This document shows, in pieces, positions 24,931-35,705 of a stretch of 64,000 nucleotides of DNA. Positions within the stretch are counted from its first letter, which is position 1, and each line of letters starts with the position of its first letter. The translations under genes were made by a program, and so were the position numbers. The notes beneath the pieces were generated by a model. That model did not search any database. It was not told where the DNA came from and was given only the letters and a program-made list of their open reading frames with translations. Source of the stretch: Saccoglossus kowalevskii (Eukaryota; Hemichordata; Enteropneusta; Harrimaniidae); NCBI RefSeq assembly GCF_000003605.2, contig NW_003124905.1, forward strand, positions 446,746 to 510,745, read 5' to 3'.

Positions 24931-27208
24931 ACGAAATAGGTGGTTTTAATTTTACCTTCAAGAACGTACTAAGCCTTCACAGACACACGGCGTGTCGGGT
25001 GAACACGAGACTGACAATCAAACAAAGAAAAGAAATAGAGTAGAATATAAATCATTCAACCAATCAGATGATGGTCAGAGTTATTATTGGAGAAGGGGGC
25101 AGTGAAATCCTTGCTCATGCCAGCAGGGTTAAAGAAGCCTTGTCAAATAATTTTGTTCGGCGCGTGCCTCTAACACTCATGTTAGTGATGCCTGTACGTG
25201 GGGCTACTGATATTGTGTGCAACCTGATAGTTTATCTTGTTGGATTTTACTGTACGAAAAATCGATTGCCCAAGCGTATAATCTTGTTTACATACATACA
25301 TGAATTTACAGCGTTTATAATCAATAAAATAAAAAGTTTAGCTAAAATACAGGGAATATAATGCCTTGGTATGTACTACATCTGCTTGTTAAAGAGACAT
25401 TGTTTTTCTTTTGTCCAAACTACATAACCAGGAACGACTGGCTTTATCATTCAACAAGTTGATGTAATGAGATTTTATTTAAATATTATAACATTGCCAT
25501 TTCTCCTCGGATTTCGTACCGAAACAAAAATGATTATGACTGAGAATGAGCAGTCTTTTTTTTGAAATACCTGACATCAAGTTTTAATATATGTGTGTTT
25601 ATTGATCTACAGTTGAATACTCTACAGGTTTTGATTGAGGGCGTACGTATCGACAAATCAAGTTCGATATTATAGCCTTGCACACTAGACAACGTTCGCT
25701 AAGAAATAAGATTTTTTTACTAAGCGATATGGCCTACGGTTTGTTAAATGTGCCACGTGTATATATTTACAGCTTCAAGACGAACGAATAAAGACTGTAT
25801 ATTTTACTTCCAAAAAGAATTACATGTCGCGTCACTATTAATAATTATCATGCCAAATTTGTCAGTCAATAATCATGCAGATGCATCGAGTTTAGTAATC
25901 GGTGCTGGGCTATTAAAAGTATATGCGTGTGCTGGTCTTGAGTGTGCAATACTATATAATTGATTTCAATTACCGAGAGGTTATTGCACTATCATGAACA
26001 AATATTAACGGTGCGATGAATCCATCAGTTATGCCGGAAAGACGTTTCCCGATGAGAACTGATGAATAGTTTGGCGATGTTCCATAACCACAAATAACAA
26101 GGTCAAATGGCACAGTCAACATGACCTAGCGTTTGATAATCATCCGGCAGAGCGAAATATACTAACCTAGGCTCCAGGCTATTGACATTGACTAGATATT
26201 TTCTAATTATATACATGGTGTTTAAACGTACTGCCGACGTAAGCAGCACGCCATATCCGAAGATTGCAGAACCTCCCGAATAATCTGTCAACCATGCATT
26301 CCACGGAGGCACTCTGTTCAAGGCATTGCGTTTCGGAGTAATTCCTCGGAGAATAAGCGAAGCAGAGAAGCTCTTGCATGGAATGAAATGAAACGTAAAT
26401 AGTATGCACGTGGTAGCTGGGGCGGATCATCCACATCCCCGAAAAGATTAATGCAAATAACAATCATGGAGCCAATGGAAAATTAAGATTACAAGTAAAC
26501 ACATAGGGCAAGACCTTTTTGTTAAACAAAAATGGAAACCAACCTAGATGAGTATGGAAGAAGGGATCCATGACGTCAATCTTTGTGAATTAATTAAATA
26601 AGATAGGTTAGTATGTATGCATTATTCAATTATGTATTTATGCAAATATTTGTGAGTGGTCAGGTGTTTTTCATCGGAAAAAAACTCTCTTGCGATTTCT
26701 TCCAGTCCCTAACAACCATGTTATGAATGTTTAAAATGCTCCTTCCGGCACACTGTCAATCTGCGTGATCGACTTGTAAGGCTTCTATGTAATTATATCA
26801 TAAGTTAAAAAAAGGTCATATTTACTCTGGATGTGATTAATTATTAAGGAATTCAAAGTAAACTGTATTTTCGTGATATTTTAAAATTTATTATAATAAA
26901 ATGCTGCATTTTACGACTTTCCTAGCGTGTAGATATGATTTCATCTACATTATCGGGAGCATGTTGTTTCAGTTATTTTGACGCACAAGTATTTTTGTTT
27001 GTAGTATCGGTAATATACGTTCAATCTTTGAAATGTACATACAGTTTTGTCTGTAGAGCTGGCAGCGTGTGTTCTGGTCACTGAGACGTACCGACAGGGA
27101 GGCTGCATGCAATGAAGGCAGTGCGTCTTCCTGTAATTAAAATACGCCAGTAGATTGTCTGTAATATAGGCAGTCTGTTCACATCATTGAAACGCACCAG
27201 CAGTTTAC
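24931..27208. other. Non-coding stretch with unassigned open frames
   Basis: Frames at 25068-25361 (plus, 97 codons) and 26103-26463 (minus, two overlapping frames) are locally richer in G+C. The minus frame ending at 26103 contains a hydrophobic stretch (IFGYGVLLTSAVRL), but neither splice sites nor similarity convinces. Nothing else was recognised. Confidence 0.35.
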
Positions 27209-27405
27209 CTGATGTCGTATGAATATTGTGCAATGCGGTAATCGCGCGGCCACACAGCGGTTCTAATAACACCATTGATGTATCGCTGCTCGGTACAAAT
27301 GTTGCCATGGAGACAAATATAAACACAACATACCACACAGCTAATCAACACAACCACCGTTGTATAATGTTCACCATTGCGTAATCCAATCGCATGTGAA
27401 TTCAT
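27209..27405 (-). CDS. Candidate first exon of a type II membrane protein
   Basis: From an ATG at 27405 on the minus strand, 65 codons plus two bases run to a donor (ATCAG/GTAAAC, donor bases 27203-27208), giving phase 2. The peptide has a short polar N-terminus (about 15 residues with His, Arg and Glu), a hydrophobic segment (VVVLISCVVCCVYICL) and then a polar stem with Arg-Pro-type text (AVWPRDYRIAQYSYDIR). This is the layout of the first exon of a Golgi glycosyltransferase or other type II protein, but there is no catalytic motif here to name it. The second half is richer in G+C than its flanks. No following exon was found to the left, so it may be a chance frame. A competing frame (27078-27338) over the same bases looks less gene-like. 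Confidence 0.25.
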
Positions 27406-27745
27406 GCGTGCGTTACAAACAGTACGCTACAGTGGGCTAATTTGCACCAACAACTTGCATACTCTTTTTTATTTTTTTTTCATTTGTACCTGGATTGTTT
27501 TTCCGAACACTATCTACACGCCTTGAGCTAATTAAAACGAAATAGATTACTATATATGTATGTTTCAGTGGAATAAAACGTTGATCACAGAAAATATTTG
27601 ACGGAAATGTAGACATTATAAAAATGCCGAGTCAGCATAAAATATTCAGTAAAAATCCAGCATCGCCGAAAACGATAAAATTATTTAGTAATTTTAAAAT
27701 ATTAAATTAACACTTGTGTAATGTTCAAACATATTTAAACCCATA

Positions 27746-27939
27746 CTGTAAAATACTTTATTTTAGCTGTAATTATTTTTTACTGAATAAAAATATTTTG
27801 GGTTTTTTGTATGGAATTTAATTTTCACTGATTTTTGACGAGTTGAATGTAAAATATAAGAAAACAGGTATATTCGCTGGATTTTATTTTCACTGAATCA
27901 TTCCTTCAACGATAATAGCGAAAATAAAGTATTTCACAG
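27746..27939. mobile_element. TA-flanked MITE, copy 1
   Basis: A 194-bp element with terminal inverted repeats of about 24 bp: left CTGTAAAATACTTTATTTTA; right end, reverse-complemented, CTGTGAAATACTTTATTTTC. It is flanked by a TA duplication on both sides (27744-27745 and 27940-27941), as in Tc1/mariner-type MITEs. Inside are two direct copies of a 'tggaatttaattttcactga'-like block. There is no coding capacity. Copies are at 29418 and 40155. Confidence 0.85.
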
Positions 27940-27941
27940 TA

Positions 27942-29417
27942 AGTTGACACTACCATAGAACATGATAACCGGTAATTTATGCAAATTATGCATAGTAACC
28001 AATCGTAATCAATAAATAATGCCAAAAAAACTATACGTTTATCCGTAAACATTCGCCGCTTATCGGCTACATCGATTCCATTATGCTCAATCTCGAAAAA
28101 AAACGTCACACAAGGAAAAGTGCAGCAAAACGTGCTTTATCTAAACGCGAGAACGACTTTTGTTTCTCAAGTCGTTATGCTATCTTTCATCGCACTTTTG
28201 CGTAATCGGTGGCAAGGTAGTATTAGGGTCGGGTCAATTTTTTCAAAATGTCGACGATCATGCATACAACATTATAGGAACACCGCCTGATAGATTTTCA
28301 TAAATGGGCCATTAGCCACCTCGTCCATCACCACAGTACTTATACGGACTGTAACATGCACAAAACAGACTATCAATTTCAGCTGAAAGGCTTGTTAGAA
28401 CGACGTGTAATTGAGAACGAAAGGAAAGGGCGTTCATGCAGATATGAACACGTAAGCACCAATGAACACGTTGTCATGGAAACAACAGGATGTGATACAT
28501 GTATGTAATAACACTATTATAATGATAAGTATTTTCAACGATTTCCATAGGCTAAATAATTTTGCTCACATGGTTTGATAAATAATGACATACGCATTGA
28601 ATTTTAATAAATGGTGCACCACGGTCTTGCTTTTTTTTCTACATATTTAATGCATCGCGAGAGACTCGCAATGAACACGTTGTGGTCGGCAGCAATTTAA
28701 AGCTCGCCGATATGGTTTCATGACTGATCGTGATTACTTTGTAAATCCTTTGCTTATTGATATACACGCTTTTATGTAAGAAAAATAAGTTCAAAAATTT
28801 TTTTTTTAGATAAATGCATTGACTTCAGGAAATAAAAAAATACGACAGTCAAGTTCAGTAGTTTGTCGTGTTTAATGTGATCGCCAGTGCGCTTTCGTTA
28901 GCCGGGCACAGCTGCGAGTTTATTCGAACCCATCATTGTCCATAACACAGAATGGGACAAAATTATTGTTTTGTTTGTTTGTTTTCATTCGTGTAATATT
29001 ACATGATTTAAATAATTAATTAATCTAGTTGACCTTTACTTCAATAAAATTAGTGGGGTTAAAAGATTAAACAATTGCACGCTTTACTACACAAAACGCG
29101 AAAATAAAACTGTACGGATCCATCTTAAACTCAAAGTTCCTTTACAACCGTCATGGAAATATTTACATTTTTTGTCGCAATGAGCATGTGTTTAAACATG
29201 AACAGTCTGGTAAACAGATGATCTCAGATGGCAGTGATGCCATTTGATTCCGTCTTAGATCTAGATACGAAGGGTGTCACATATGGAGCACAATGGATCA
29301 TTAATTTCAAAACATGTGAAATCACTCAACTACTAGTTCTTATTATATACATATGTCTGTTTCTTTATTCATTTCATCCTATACTGCGATGTATTTGTCA
29401 GTTTGTAGTTTTGAGTA
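27942..29417. other. Non-coding stretch between MITE copies
   Basis: No exon or element with defined ends was seen. A single 79-codon frame begins at 29228 and runs into the next MITE. Confidence 0.4.
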
Positions 29418-29601
29418 CTGTGAAGTACTTTATTTTCACTTGGAATTTATGTTTGCTTAAGGAATGAATCAGTGATAACAAAATCCAGTGAAAATACCCT
29501 TTTTTATATTCACATTCAGCCCACTAAAATTCAGTGAAAATAAACTTGCCAAAATGTGTTTTAACGAAAAACATTTCTAGCTAAAATAAAGTATTCTACA
29601 G
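29418..29601. mobile_element. TA-flanked MITE, copy 2 (more diverged)
   Basis: A 184-bp copy of the same family: left end CTGTGAAGTACTTTATTTTC, right end reverse-complemented CTGTAGAATACTTTATTTTA, with TA on both sides (29416-29417 and 29602-29603). The interior is more diverged than in the other two copies. Confidence 0.75.
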
Positions 29602-29739
29602 TAGTTTGTCGGTCGTTTTTTTGTGTTCTCGAACTTCTGAATATTACCTCACTGATTATAAAGTTTGGGATATGTTTTTACTTTTCCGTATATTGACGAC
29701 ACAAATATTTTTGACTAAATTTAATATTTGCCTGAATTT

Positions 29740-29745
29740 TTTATT
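29740..29745 (-). terminator. Possible polyadenylation signal AATAAA
   Basis: Minus-strand AATAAA lies about 100 bases downstream of the stop of the candidate terminal exon 29845-30005, a normal 3' UTR distance. AATAAA is common by chance in AT-rich DNA, so it counts only together with that exon. Confidence 0.3.
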
Positions 29746-29844
29746 TTCAAAATAATCTGACATTTGGCGGCTCAAGTAGTTCACTCACTCACACCAACAT
29801 CTATGCTGTCATACAGTTATGACTGAATCGAGCATGTTAACGCG

Positions 29845-30005
29845 TCACAGTCGCCCACAGTCGTCACGCAACGTCTCACAGTAATCACGGAGCGCTTCAC
29901 GCAGTGCGTCACAGTAATCACGGATCGTGTCACACAGCGTGCCACAGTAATCACGGAGCTCGTCGCACAGCATGCCACAGTCCTCGGGCAGCGCATACGA
30001 ATTTT
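29845..30005 (-). CDS. Candidate terminal exon encoding an 11-residue Cys/Leu repeat (hendecad helix)
   Basis: On the minus strand an acceptor (GTTTTCAG, AG at 30006-30007) is followed by two bases finishing a split codon (phase 1) and 52 codons to a TGA at 29845-29847. The peptide repeats every 11 residues: DCGMLCDELR, DYCGTLCDTIR, DYCDALREALR and DYCETLRDDCG. This is a hendecad pattern D-Y-C-x-x-L-[RC]-[DE]-x-[LI]-R that would make an amphipathic, probably oligomerising helix with a cysteine ladder. The underlying DNA is a 33-bp repeat, about 3.6 units, much richer in G+C than its surroundings. Differences between units are often silent or conservative at the repeated positions (CTG/TTG for Leu, GAC/GAA for Asp/Glu). 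Alternatively it is just a 33-bp minisatellite, since any frame of a 33-bp unit repeats every 11 residues. No upstream partner exon is identified; the phase fits the donors of exons A and B, but that is one chance in three. Confidence 0.35.
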
Positions 30006-30007
30006 CT

Positions 30008-31814
30008 GAAAACAAACAAGTTTACCCGCGTTGTGCACATGTCATAAAACTCGTCTCTAAAACGGCGCGACGACGTTGACTGTTATCAACTGGACGGACA
30101 CAAATGACACATTTCCCCGGAAATAGTATAATTATCTATTCATCTGATACAAACAGCAGTTGGTGGTTACATCATAAACTTTGTGTATGAGGACGTTGCG
30201 AGAATTATTTGTAATTAAAATAAAAATGGCAAACAACACATCATTAATAGGTCATTGACATCACAACGCACATTCAAGTCAAACAAGAGAAATCTGTCAG
30301 GTACACACATTTATGTCATTACTACGAACAAAACAATGACGAAAAATTGACGCACAGTTAATTACTTTCTTCAACTGGTAATGAAACATCCCGACGTATA
30401 CTGATGAATAATTTATATTGACAATCCTAAATATAATGATGATAAACTTCAAACAATCTTTGTCACCATTCATTATTTCACCACTTTTACTACATTCCAT
30501 TATTTTTAATATTTGTTACTCTTGTGTTGTCTGTCAGTACATGTAGCGAGCATGCAATAACTACTAACTCAGTATGTTACACCTGTCATTACTTTAGGCC
30601 CATGTTCATTTCTCCAACTAATGTGGTCATTTATTGTATAGATCATGCCAATTGCCATCTGCTGTCCGCACAAACAAAGCTTTCTATATTCTATATCGTT
30701 TGCGTAATACGGGCATTTAATTAAATACCACTTATCGACGCAGATGAATTGTCTGCCTGAATTGTATTAAATGCAAATAATGTTAACAGTACGAAGCTAT
30801 ATTTATTGCCTATCAAATGTTTAATATCATAATGCATCCAAGAATAATGTGTTTGCGTATATCATACACTGTTATAAATACCTCACTGAATTCATATCAT
30901 CAGTTGTTTTTTTTTACAAATCGTCTATGGTAATTCTACAATGCTAGCTTTAATACCTGCCAAATGGTAACGTGACAACGATGTCAATTATATGGTGTTT
31001 GTTTAAAAAAACTCTGATCCGATGTTCATATTTAGTAGGAAAATATCATGCCTCTCTTGAGTTCGATACTAGTAGTTCATGATATTATTGTTATTGTGCA
31101 AAATATAATACTGACCACATGTTGTACCAGACAAAACATTCAATAATATATAAACTGTTTACGTGTATAATTAATGTAACATTAAAGACTTCTGACCTAT
31201 TGTTCATTTCAAGTAGATAAATAACATGCATATGTCGAATTCGATGCCAGCACTCCATCATGCTAAACATGTAAAGCTAGATATACACTAATATACAATG
31301 TTTAAGCTGACACTGCTCCCAATACTATAGTGTGGTGCGCAAACTACTATCACGAATGCTTCAATAAAAACATCCGACCCAATTTTAATAAAGGTTAATC
31401 ATTAAAATGTTGTGTACAGTGAATTAATTGCAAACACTCAACACAACAGTAATGCTTTCTTAATTGTTGAACTGAAAAGTAATTACGGGTTTCTATATAT
31501 ATTGGTGTATGTATGTTCTACTGTGATACATGGACACGAAAATGATATCGTTTTGTGAAGTTGGTACTGAGACTAACTCGTAGTCACGAACTTGTGGATA
31601 ACAACGTGCCCGTGTCAATATTGGGTGAACATGAAATACAATTATGCCAATCAAATTTAGAGGTTTGTGCAACCGATCAGAGGATGAATGTCAATACATT
31701 GCAATCAATGGTGAAATAGGTGAGCATGAGATATATGTGTTTCCGGTTATATACAATAAGATCATATTTTGAAGTATTATCTTTAGTAACAATTGAACTT
31801 CTTGTCCAGTGCCA
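30008..31814. other. AT-rich non-coding stretch, nothing recognised
   Basis: Short frames only (30297-30500 minus, 30524-30724 plus). If the exon at 29845-30005 is real, this lies in its upstream intron. Confidence 0.4.
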
Positions 31815-31821
31815 GCAATTA

Positions 31822-31945
31822 ATATGAGTTTATTACGAGGATACCGAAAAGTATGCAGAAAAGCAGTACTGCAATCGTGTCGACGGATGCGCTTCCGTAT
31901 TGCCTGAGTGCATACTTTGCGGACTGTCGCAATAACCTTGTTAAT
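31822..31945. repeat. Composite dispersed repeat, copy 2 (foldback core and left flank)
   Basis: The stretch starting 'atatgagtttattacgagg' and ending 'gcgacagtccgcaaag'-complement arms followed by 'caataacctt' is an imperfect inverted repeat: 'gataccgaaaagtatgcaga' on the left against 'gcatactttgcggactgtc' on the right, with a GC-rich loop. It corresponds to 45930-46070. The right-hand 260-bp body shared by copies 1 and 3 is not evident here. A 113-codon minus frame over it (31691-32032) is not considered a gene. Confidence 0.65.
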
Positions 31946-32045
31946 ATTCTTTTTTTCTTTTTTTAATAATAATCTAATGAGAAATAACAGTCCTGGTTGG
32001 CTAAAGTTTGCATTAATCGCCGCCGCGCGCAATAGTATTTTTTTG

Positions 32046-33789
32046 TTTCCATTTGAAACAAAATATACTAGTGTTCGAATGTGATGTTATAGTGTAACAC
32101 AGTCCCAAAATAAGAACGTCATTCGAAGGTGTCCGTAACACGGCGTTTTACAGATAGATAAATTCTATTGTTTTCTATGTCAGATGTATAATGATCAGGG
32201 ATTTGCTAGTTACTAGTTTTCATTTACCGTGAAATTTCGTTAAATGTTATGGAACTGAACGTACTACAACTAAACTTATAAAGTGTTTTGCGAAACAGCA
32301 CAATATCCTAAAACAACACATATGTATTGTTTTGAGGTAAAACATTTGAAGAGTTTTTCCTAATGTAATTTAAAAACCCCGAAGTGTGTATAATCTGCAT
32401 TACTAGGAAAAGGGTGTTTGAAGAAAGCTGTTTATTGTCATAATTCTGTGAACAATGTTTTTCACTAGACCCACATTTTGTATAGCGCTTTCACTAGGAA
32501 CACAAACCCTATCTCATACGGGGAACACATTTTAATAACAGTTTAACTATAAACGCGATTTTAAAAAAAAAAAATCAATATCAAATCACAAAAATATTCA
32601 GCAGAAGTACATGTTGAAAACTGTTTATGCCCACAATGTATCTAAATAGTGTACAGCCCTTTACGTGTCTTCATGGCTAGAACGTTGTCCATGACTTTGA
32701 AAAGTTCTGCGAATATATTCATGCACACACTACTTTTAAATACTAAATAGTTTATAATTTAACAATAAACATTCCGAGTCGGATTCAAAAAAAATCTGTT
32801 AAATGCCAGACGTTTTCAATCTTTTTTAGTGAAAAGATCATATGAAAAAGCGAAAACATTGAATGGGAATATTTTTTTTTGAAATTATTTTGGTCTTTGA
32901 CTAAGTTGGAACTGATTACGTGTGTCTGATACTGAAATTCCGATCTTTCGTGAAATTATATGATGCAATCACATATCAACAAAAACTGGAAAAAATATCA
33001 AATAGTAAAATTGTTTTTCCTTCATTTAAGTATTCCCAATCTCTAGTCCCGTCTCCTTCACAATAGCAATGATTAGATGTGTTGGCAATACTGTGTCCCC
33101 GGGCACACCAGATTACTCTGGCAAACATAGTAGAAAACAATCACATGAAATCTATTATTTCGAAGGTAAATTCTCACAAAAAGTAAATTTACGTCATTTC
33201 AAATCATTCTCATTCAATCGAGTGCATACATGCTCATCTGTCCCATCCGCTATATACCCAGAACCCAGAGGCATTTAAATCCAGCATAACCAGCGACAAT
33301 TCAGAAATTAATTCCCCCTGTATTAGCAAACTCGTTTCCTCTACTCCGACAAAACCTTTACTTTGCAAATCAATCTGACAAATATCCGACAGTGTATGGT
33401 GTCAATATCCAGTGAGAGATCTTTCCGTCATTTTATAATCGTTTTCTTAACTTTGAACATTGTTGATGATGACAGATAAAAATGGAGCAGTGTGTGATCA
33501 ACTGGCACTATAGATCTATGAACTTGCATTAAACTATTTTTGTAGCAATCGTATGCATTAAAATAAATGAAAGCCAATAAAATTGAAAAATCTAGCATAC
33601 AGCTGGTTCTATCAAGTAGATGTTTTACATGGTCTGAAAGAGAGTATCTATGACATACCTTCAAGTTCATTTAGAATAACTAATTGTTGGCAATATGAGA
33701 CGGCAGACAACAATATTTTTTTATATGTCAATAGCTAGTGAATCATCTTTGTATTGTTGGAGCTGACTCGGGAAGGCTCATTTAGATTA
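32046..33789. other. AT-rich non-coding stretch, nothing recognised
   Basis: Several poly(A) runs of seven to twelve bases; short frames (33069-33278, 33428-33670) without motifs. Confidence 0.4.
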
Positions 33790-33995
33790 TATGTGTGTTG
33801 TAAAATACACTCCACGTTGCTTGTATGCCTCCGAGAATCGTCTTTTGCATTATCAATTTCACACTGCGGGACCACGTTCATTACATGCCATTTGTCGCTG
33901 TTTGTTCTAGGATAGTGACTGAGACGTGATGAAAAGCACGTCTGTCGGCAATGGAAATGCGCTTGTCGCGACAACCATTGTGAATTCCATTTGCA
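33790..33995 (-). pseudogene. Degenerate DNA/RNA non-specific endonuclease domain fragment (ENDOD1-like)
   Basis: Translated on the minus strand, this GC-richer island shows the family landmarks in order and at family-like spacing: a degenerate D-[RK]-G-H-L-type active-site neighbourhood with following 'HFHCRQTCFSS', then WHVMNVVPQ (family consensus [TS]-N-[VAI]-x-P-Q), then Asp-Asn, and finally TSNVE (family W-x-x-x-E/SNVE). Known members are sugar-non-specific nucleases such as EndoG and ENDOD1-like proteins that use a His and a metal-binding Asn. The fragment is not carried by one clean reading frame and is much shorter than a 200-300-residue domain, so it is called a relic. It lies next to a (GTAT) microsatellite on its upstream side. 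Recognition is from memory of the family and needs a profile search. Confidence 0.4.
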
Positions 33996-34009
33996 GTGCG
34001 TTAATATAG

Positions 34010-34034
34010 GTATGTATGTATGTATGTATGTATG
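34010..34034. repeat. (GTAT)6 microsatellite
   Basis: Six uninterrupted copies of GTAT/TATG. Confidence 0.95.
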
Positions 34035-34483
34035 CTCGCCAGGCTTGTAATTACATTCCATTAGATCACAGGAAATTAACTGATGTGTGACTATGTATGA
34101 TCAAAATACAGACTAAGGCATAGATTCATGTTGAATATATAGCAGGTGTATACAGTACCCCATACGACTTGTCACGAAATATATATATATAGACTGTATA
34201 ATGAAAATACTAAAATCGATAAATTGTTCGTTACGTTTATTCTACAAATTGCATTGAATATTCTCTAGCAATGATGATGCGACTGGGCACTTTTATATAG
34301 GTTAATTGAGATAAATTATTCTGTGTGCAGTCGGCAACTTTAATTGTTCTTATTTTTATTGGGTACCGTATACTGTTTACAAAAGTGTTCTATATATGAA
34401 CTGTTCATAGTCTGATTTTATAGGATTTTATTTTTAAATTTATTTCAAATCGAATTAGAGAACCGTGCTGTAATTTCTCCTAT

Positions 34484-34720
34484 TAAATTGCGTCTCGTCT
34501 ACTTAAGCATTTGAGGAGATATTTATAGTGTATTTTCTTCTCGGGTGCTTTAAATGGAACAAACAGGTTCTATAAATTTATCAAAAGACGGGGTATTATA
34601 AAATGTATTGGGTAAGTACGAGGTTCGCAATTCATGGTAATATGGGCACACAAGAAGAAAGTGAAACTCATTTTCAATACTTTTATGGGCCGATGGCTTT
34701 GAATTTGTAAATAAAGACCA
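34484..34720 (-). mobile_element. LINE (non-LTR retrotransposon) 3'-end fragment: ORF2 C-terminal region
   Basis: The minus strand encodes IENEFHFLLVCPYYHELR, the well-known motif found after the reverse transcriptase domain of many animal LINEs (C-x-x-C...E-[DN]-E-x-H-F-[LV]-x-x-C-P-x-Y-x-x-[LI]-R). It continues YLPNTF...SFDKFIE as in those proteins. The frame then stops at 34558. A further piece ending KCLSRRDAI-stop (34483-34510, another frame) fits the usual end of such ORFs, implying at least one frameshift or small deletion. The two cysteines that normally precede the ENEFH motif are not seen, and nothing of the reverse transcriptase itself is recognised upstream. This is a short, decayed, 5'-truncated copy, as usual for LINEs. 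Confidence 0.65.
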
Positions 34721-34764
34721 TTGATAAAATAGAACAGACACTGAGATCAATTCCTTGAAGCTAA

Positions 34765-34794
34765 AACAAGTTTACAACCTCAAGTAAACTTGTT
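34765..34794. repeat. Perfect 11-bp inverted repeat
   Basis: Arms AACAAGTTTAC and GTAAACTTGTT with an 8-base loop. It lies just upstream (in LINE orientation) of the LINE fragment. No U-run follows it and no function is claimed. Confidence 0.8.
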
Positions 34795-35194
34795 CCACAA
34801 TACATTCATCTGAATGGGATTTCGAAATATCCAACTGATATGATGTATATGAGGTATTTGAAATATTAAAGGAAGGGCATTATAAAAAAAATGGGGAAAC
34901 AGAAAACAGTCGTAGCGTGTTAGCCAAATCACAAGACTATGACTTAATATAATATAATATGTACTTTTAATGAATTAAATAAATATAAATAAATACCCAA
35001 GTATGTATATATCGTTATAGTGTGTGATCATTAATAATGAACACATACTCAATTGTAATGATGTGACTGGAAAGAAACAAAATAAACCAGAATTATAACA
35101 AACTTTAATGAGACAGATTAGAGAAGTAATAAAAATAAGAAGTTCACAACATATTTATGAGAGAAAATGTGGTGAGAAATTGTACAAATTTTGT

Positions 35195-35705
35195 GGTTGA
35201 CACTACTGTAGCCATCTTCACACTTCATCGCAATCTTTTAGATAAACACACCAATGTCATCATTTATCCTTCGACAGATTTTACGGAAATCGTTATGTTA
35301 TGATTTCTACGATATAATTGGTAGCGCTTCACCGGACAAGATCACCATCCTATCAGATCCCAAGATATGACCAATTCAGATTACGACAGACATGTAGACT
35401 GCCATCTTGAATATTTAAATTTACTTAAGGATGCTGGGTAGCGTCACGCGGAGTGTCAATGTGAAATTAGATGAGGAGTTTGGCAACAAGACTATAATGA
35501 TGTGTTTTTATGAGTTAGTCGAGCGTCATCTTGAATAATGTAAATTTATTCAAATCAATAATACCATACTAACAGCCCCTGGTTGTACAAATTGTGTCGG
35601 CAATTTGTCAGTACCGGATTTTTTTCGGCACTGAAAAAGAAAGAAAATTTAAAGCCAAAATGCCCTTTCTTTGTGCAGTAGTGGCCATTTTGAGTTTGTG
35701 CCAAG
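35195..35705. repeat. Very diverged repeat array with a 'gccatcttgaa' motif
   Basis: A motif resembling 'gtc-x-gccatcttgaat' recurs at about 35205, 35399, 35523 and 35682. The pair at 35399 and 35523 also shares the following 'taaatttactta / taaatttattca'. Spacing is irregular (about 125-195 bp). The same motif type heads the units of the array at 48617-48990, so this may be an older member of that family. The evidence is thin. Confidence 0.3.

Noticed and set aside
25068-25361. 97-codon plus-strand frame with a protein-like first half
   Set aside because: No family recognised, no splice support, and an AT-driven C-terminal half.
27078-27338. Minus-strand frame with LCGRAITAL, similar to the start of an insulin/relaxin B chain
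   Set aside because: The second B-chain cysteine is missing, no A chain follows, and the overlapping frame with a donor explains the region better.
31691-32032. 113-codon minus-strand frame
   Set aside because: Covers the foldback repeat; lysine-rich, low-complexity text from an A/T run and no motif.
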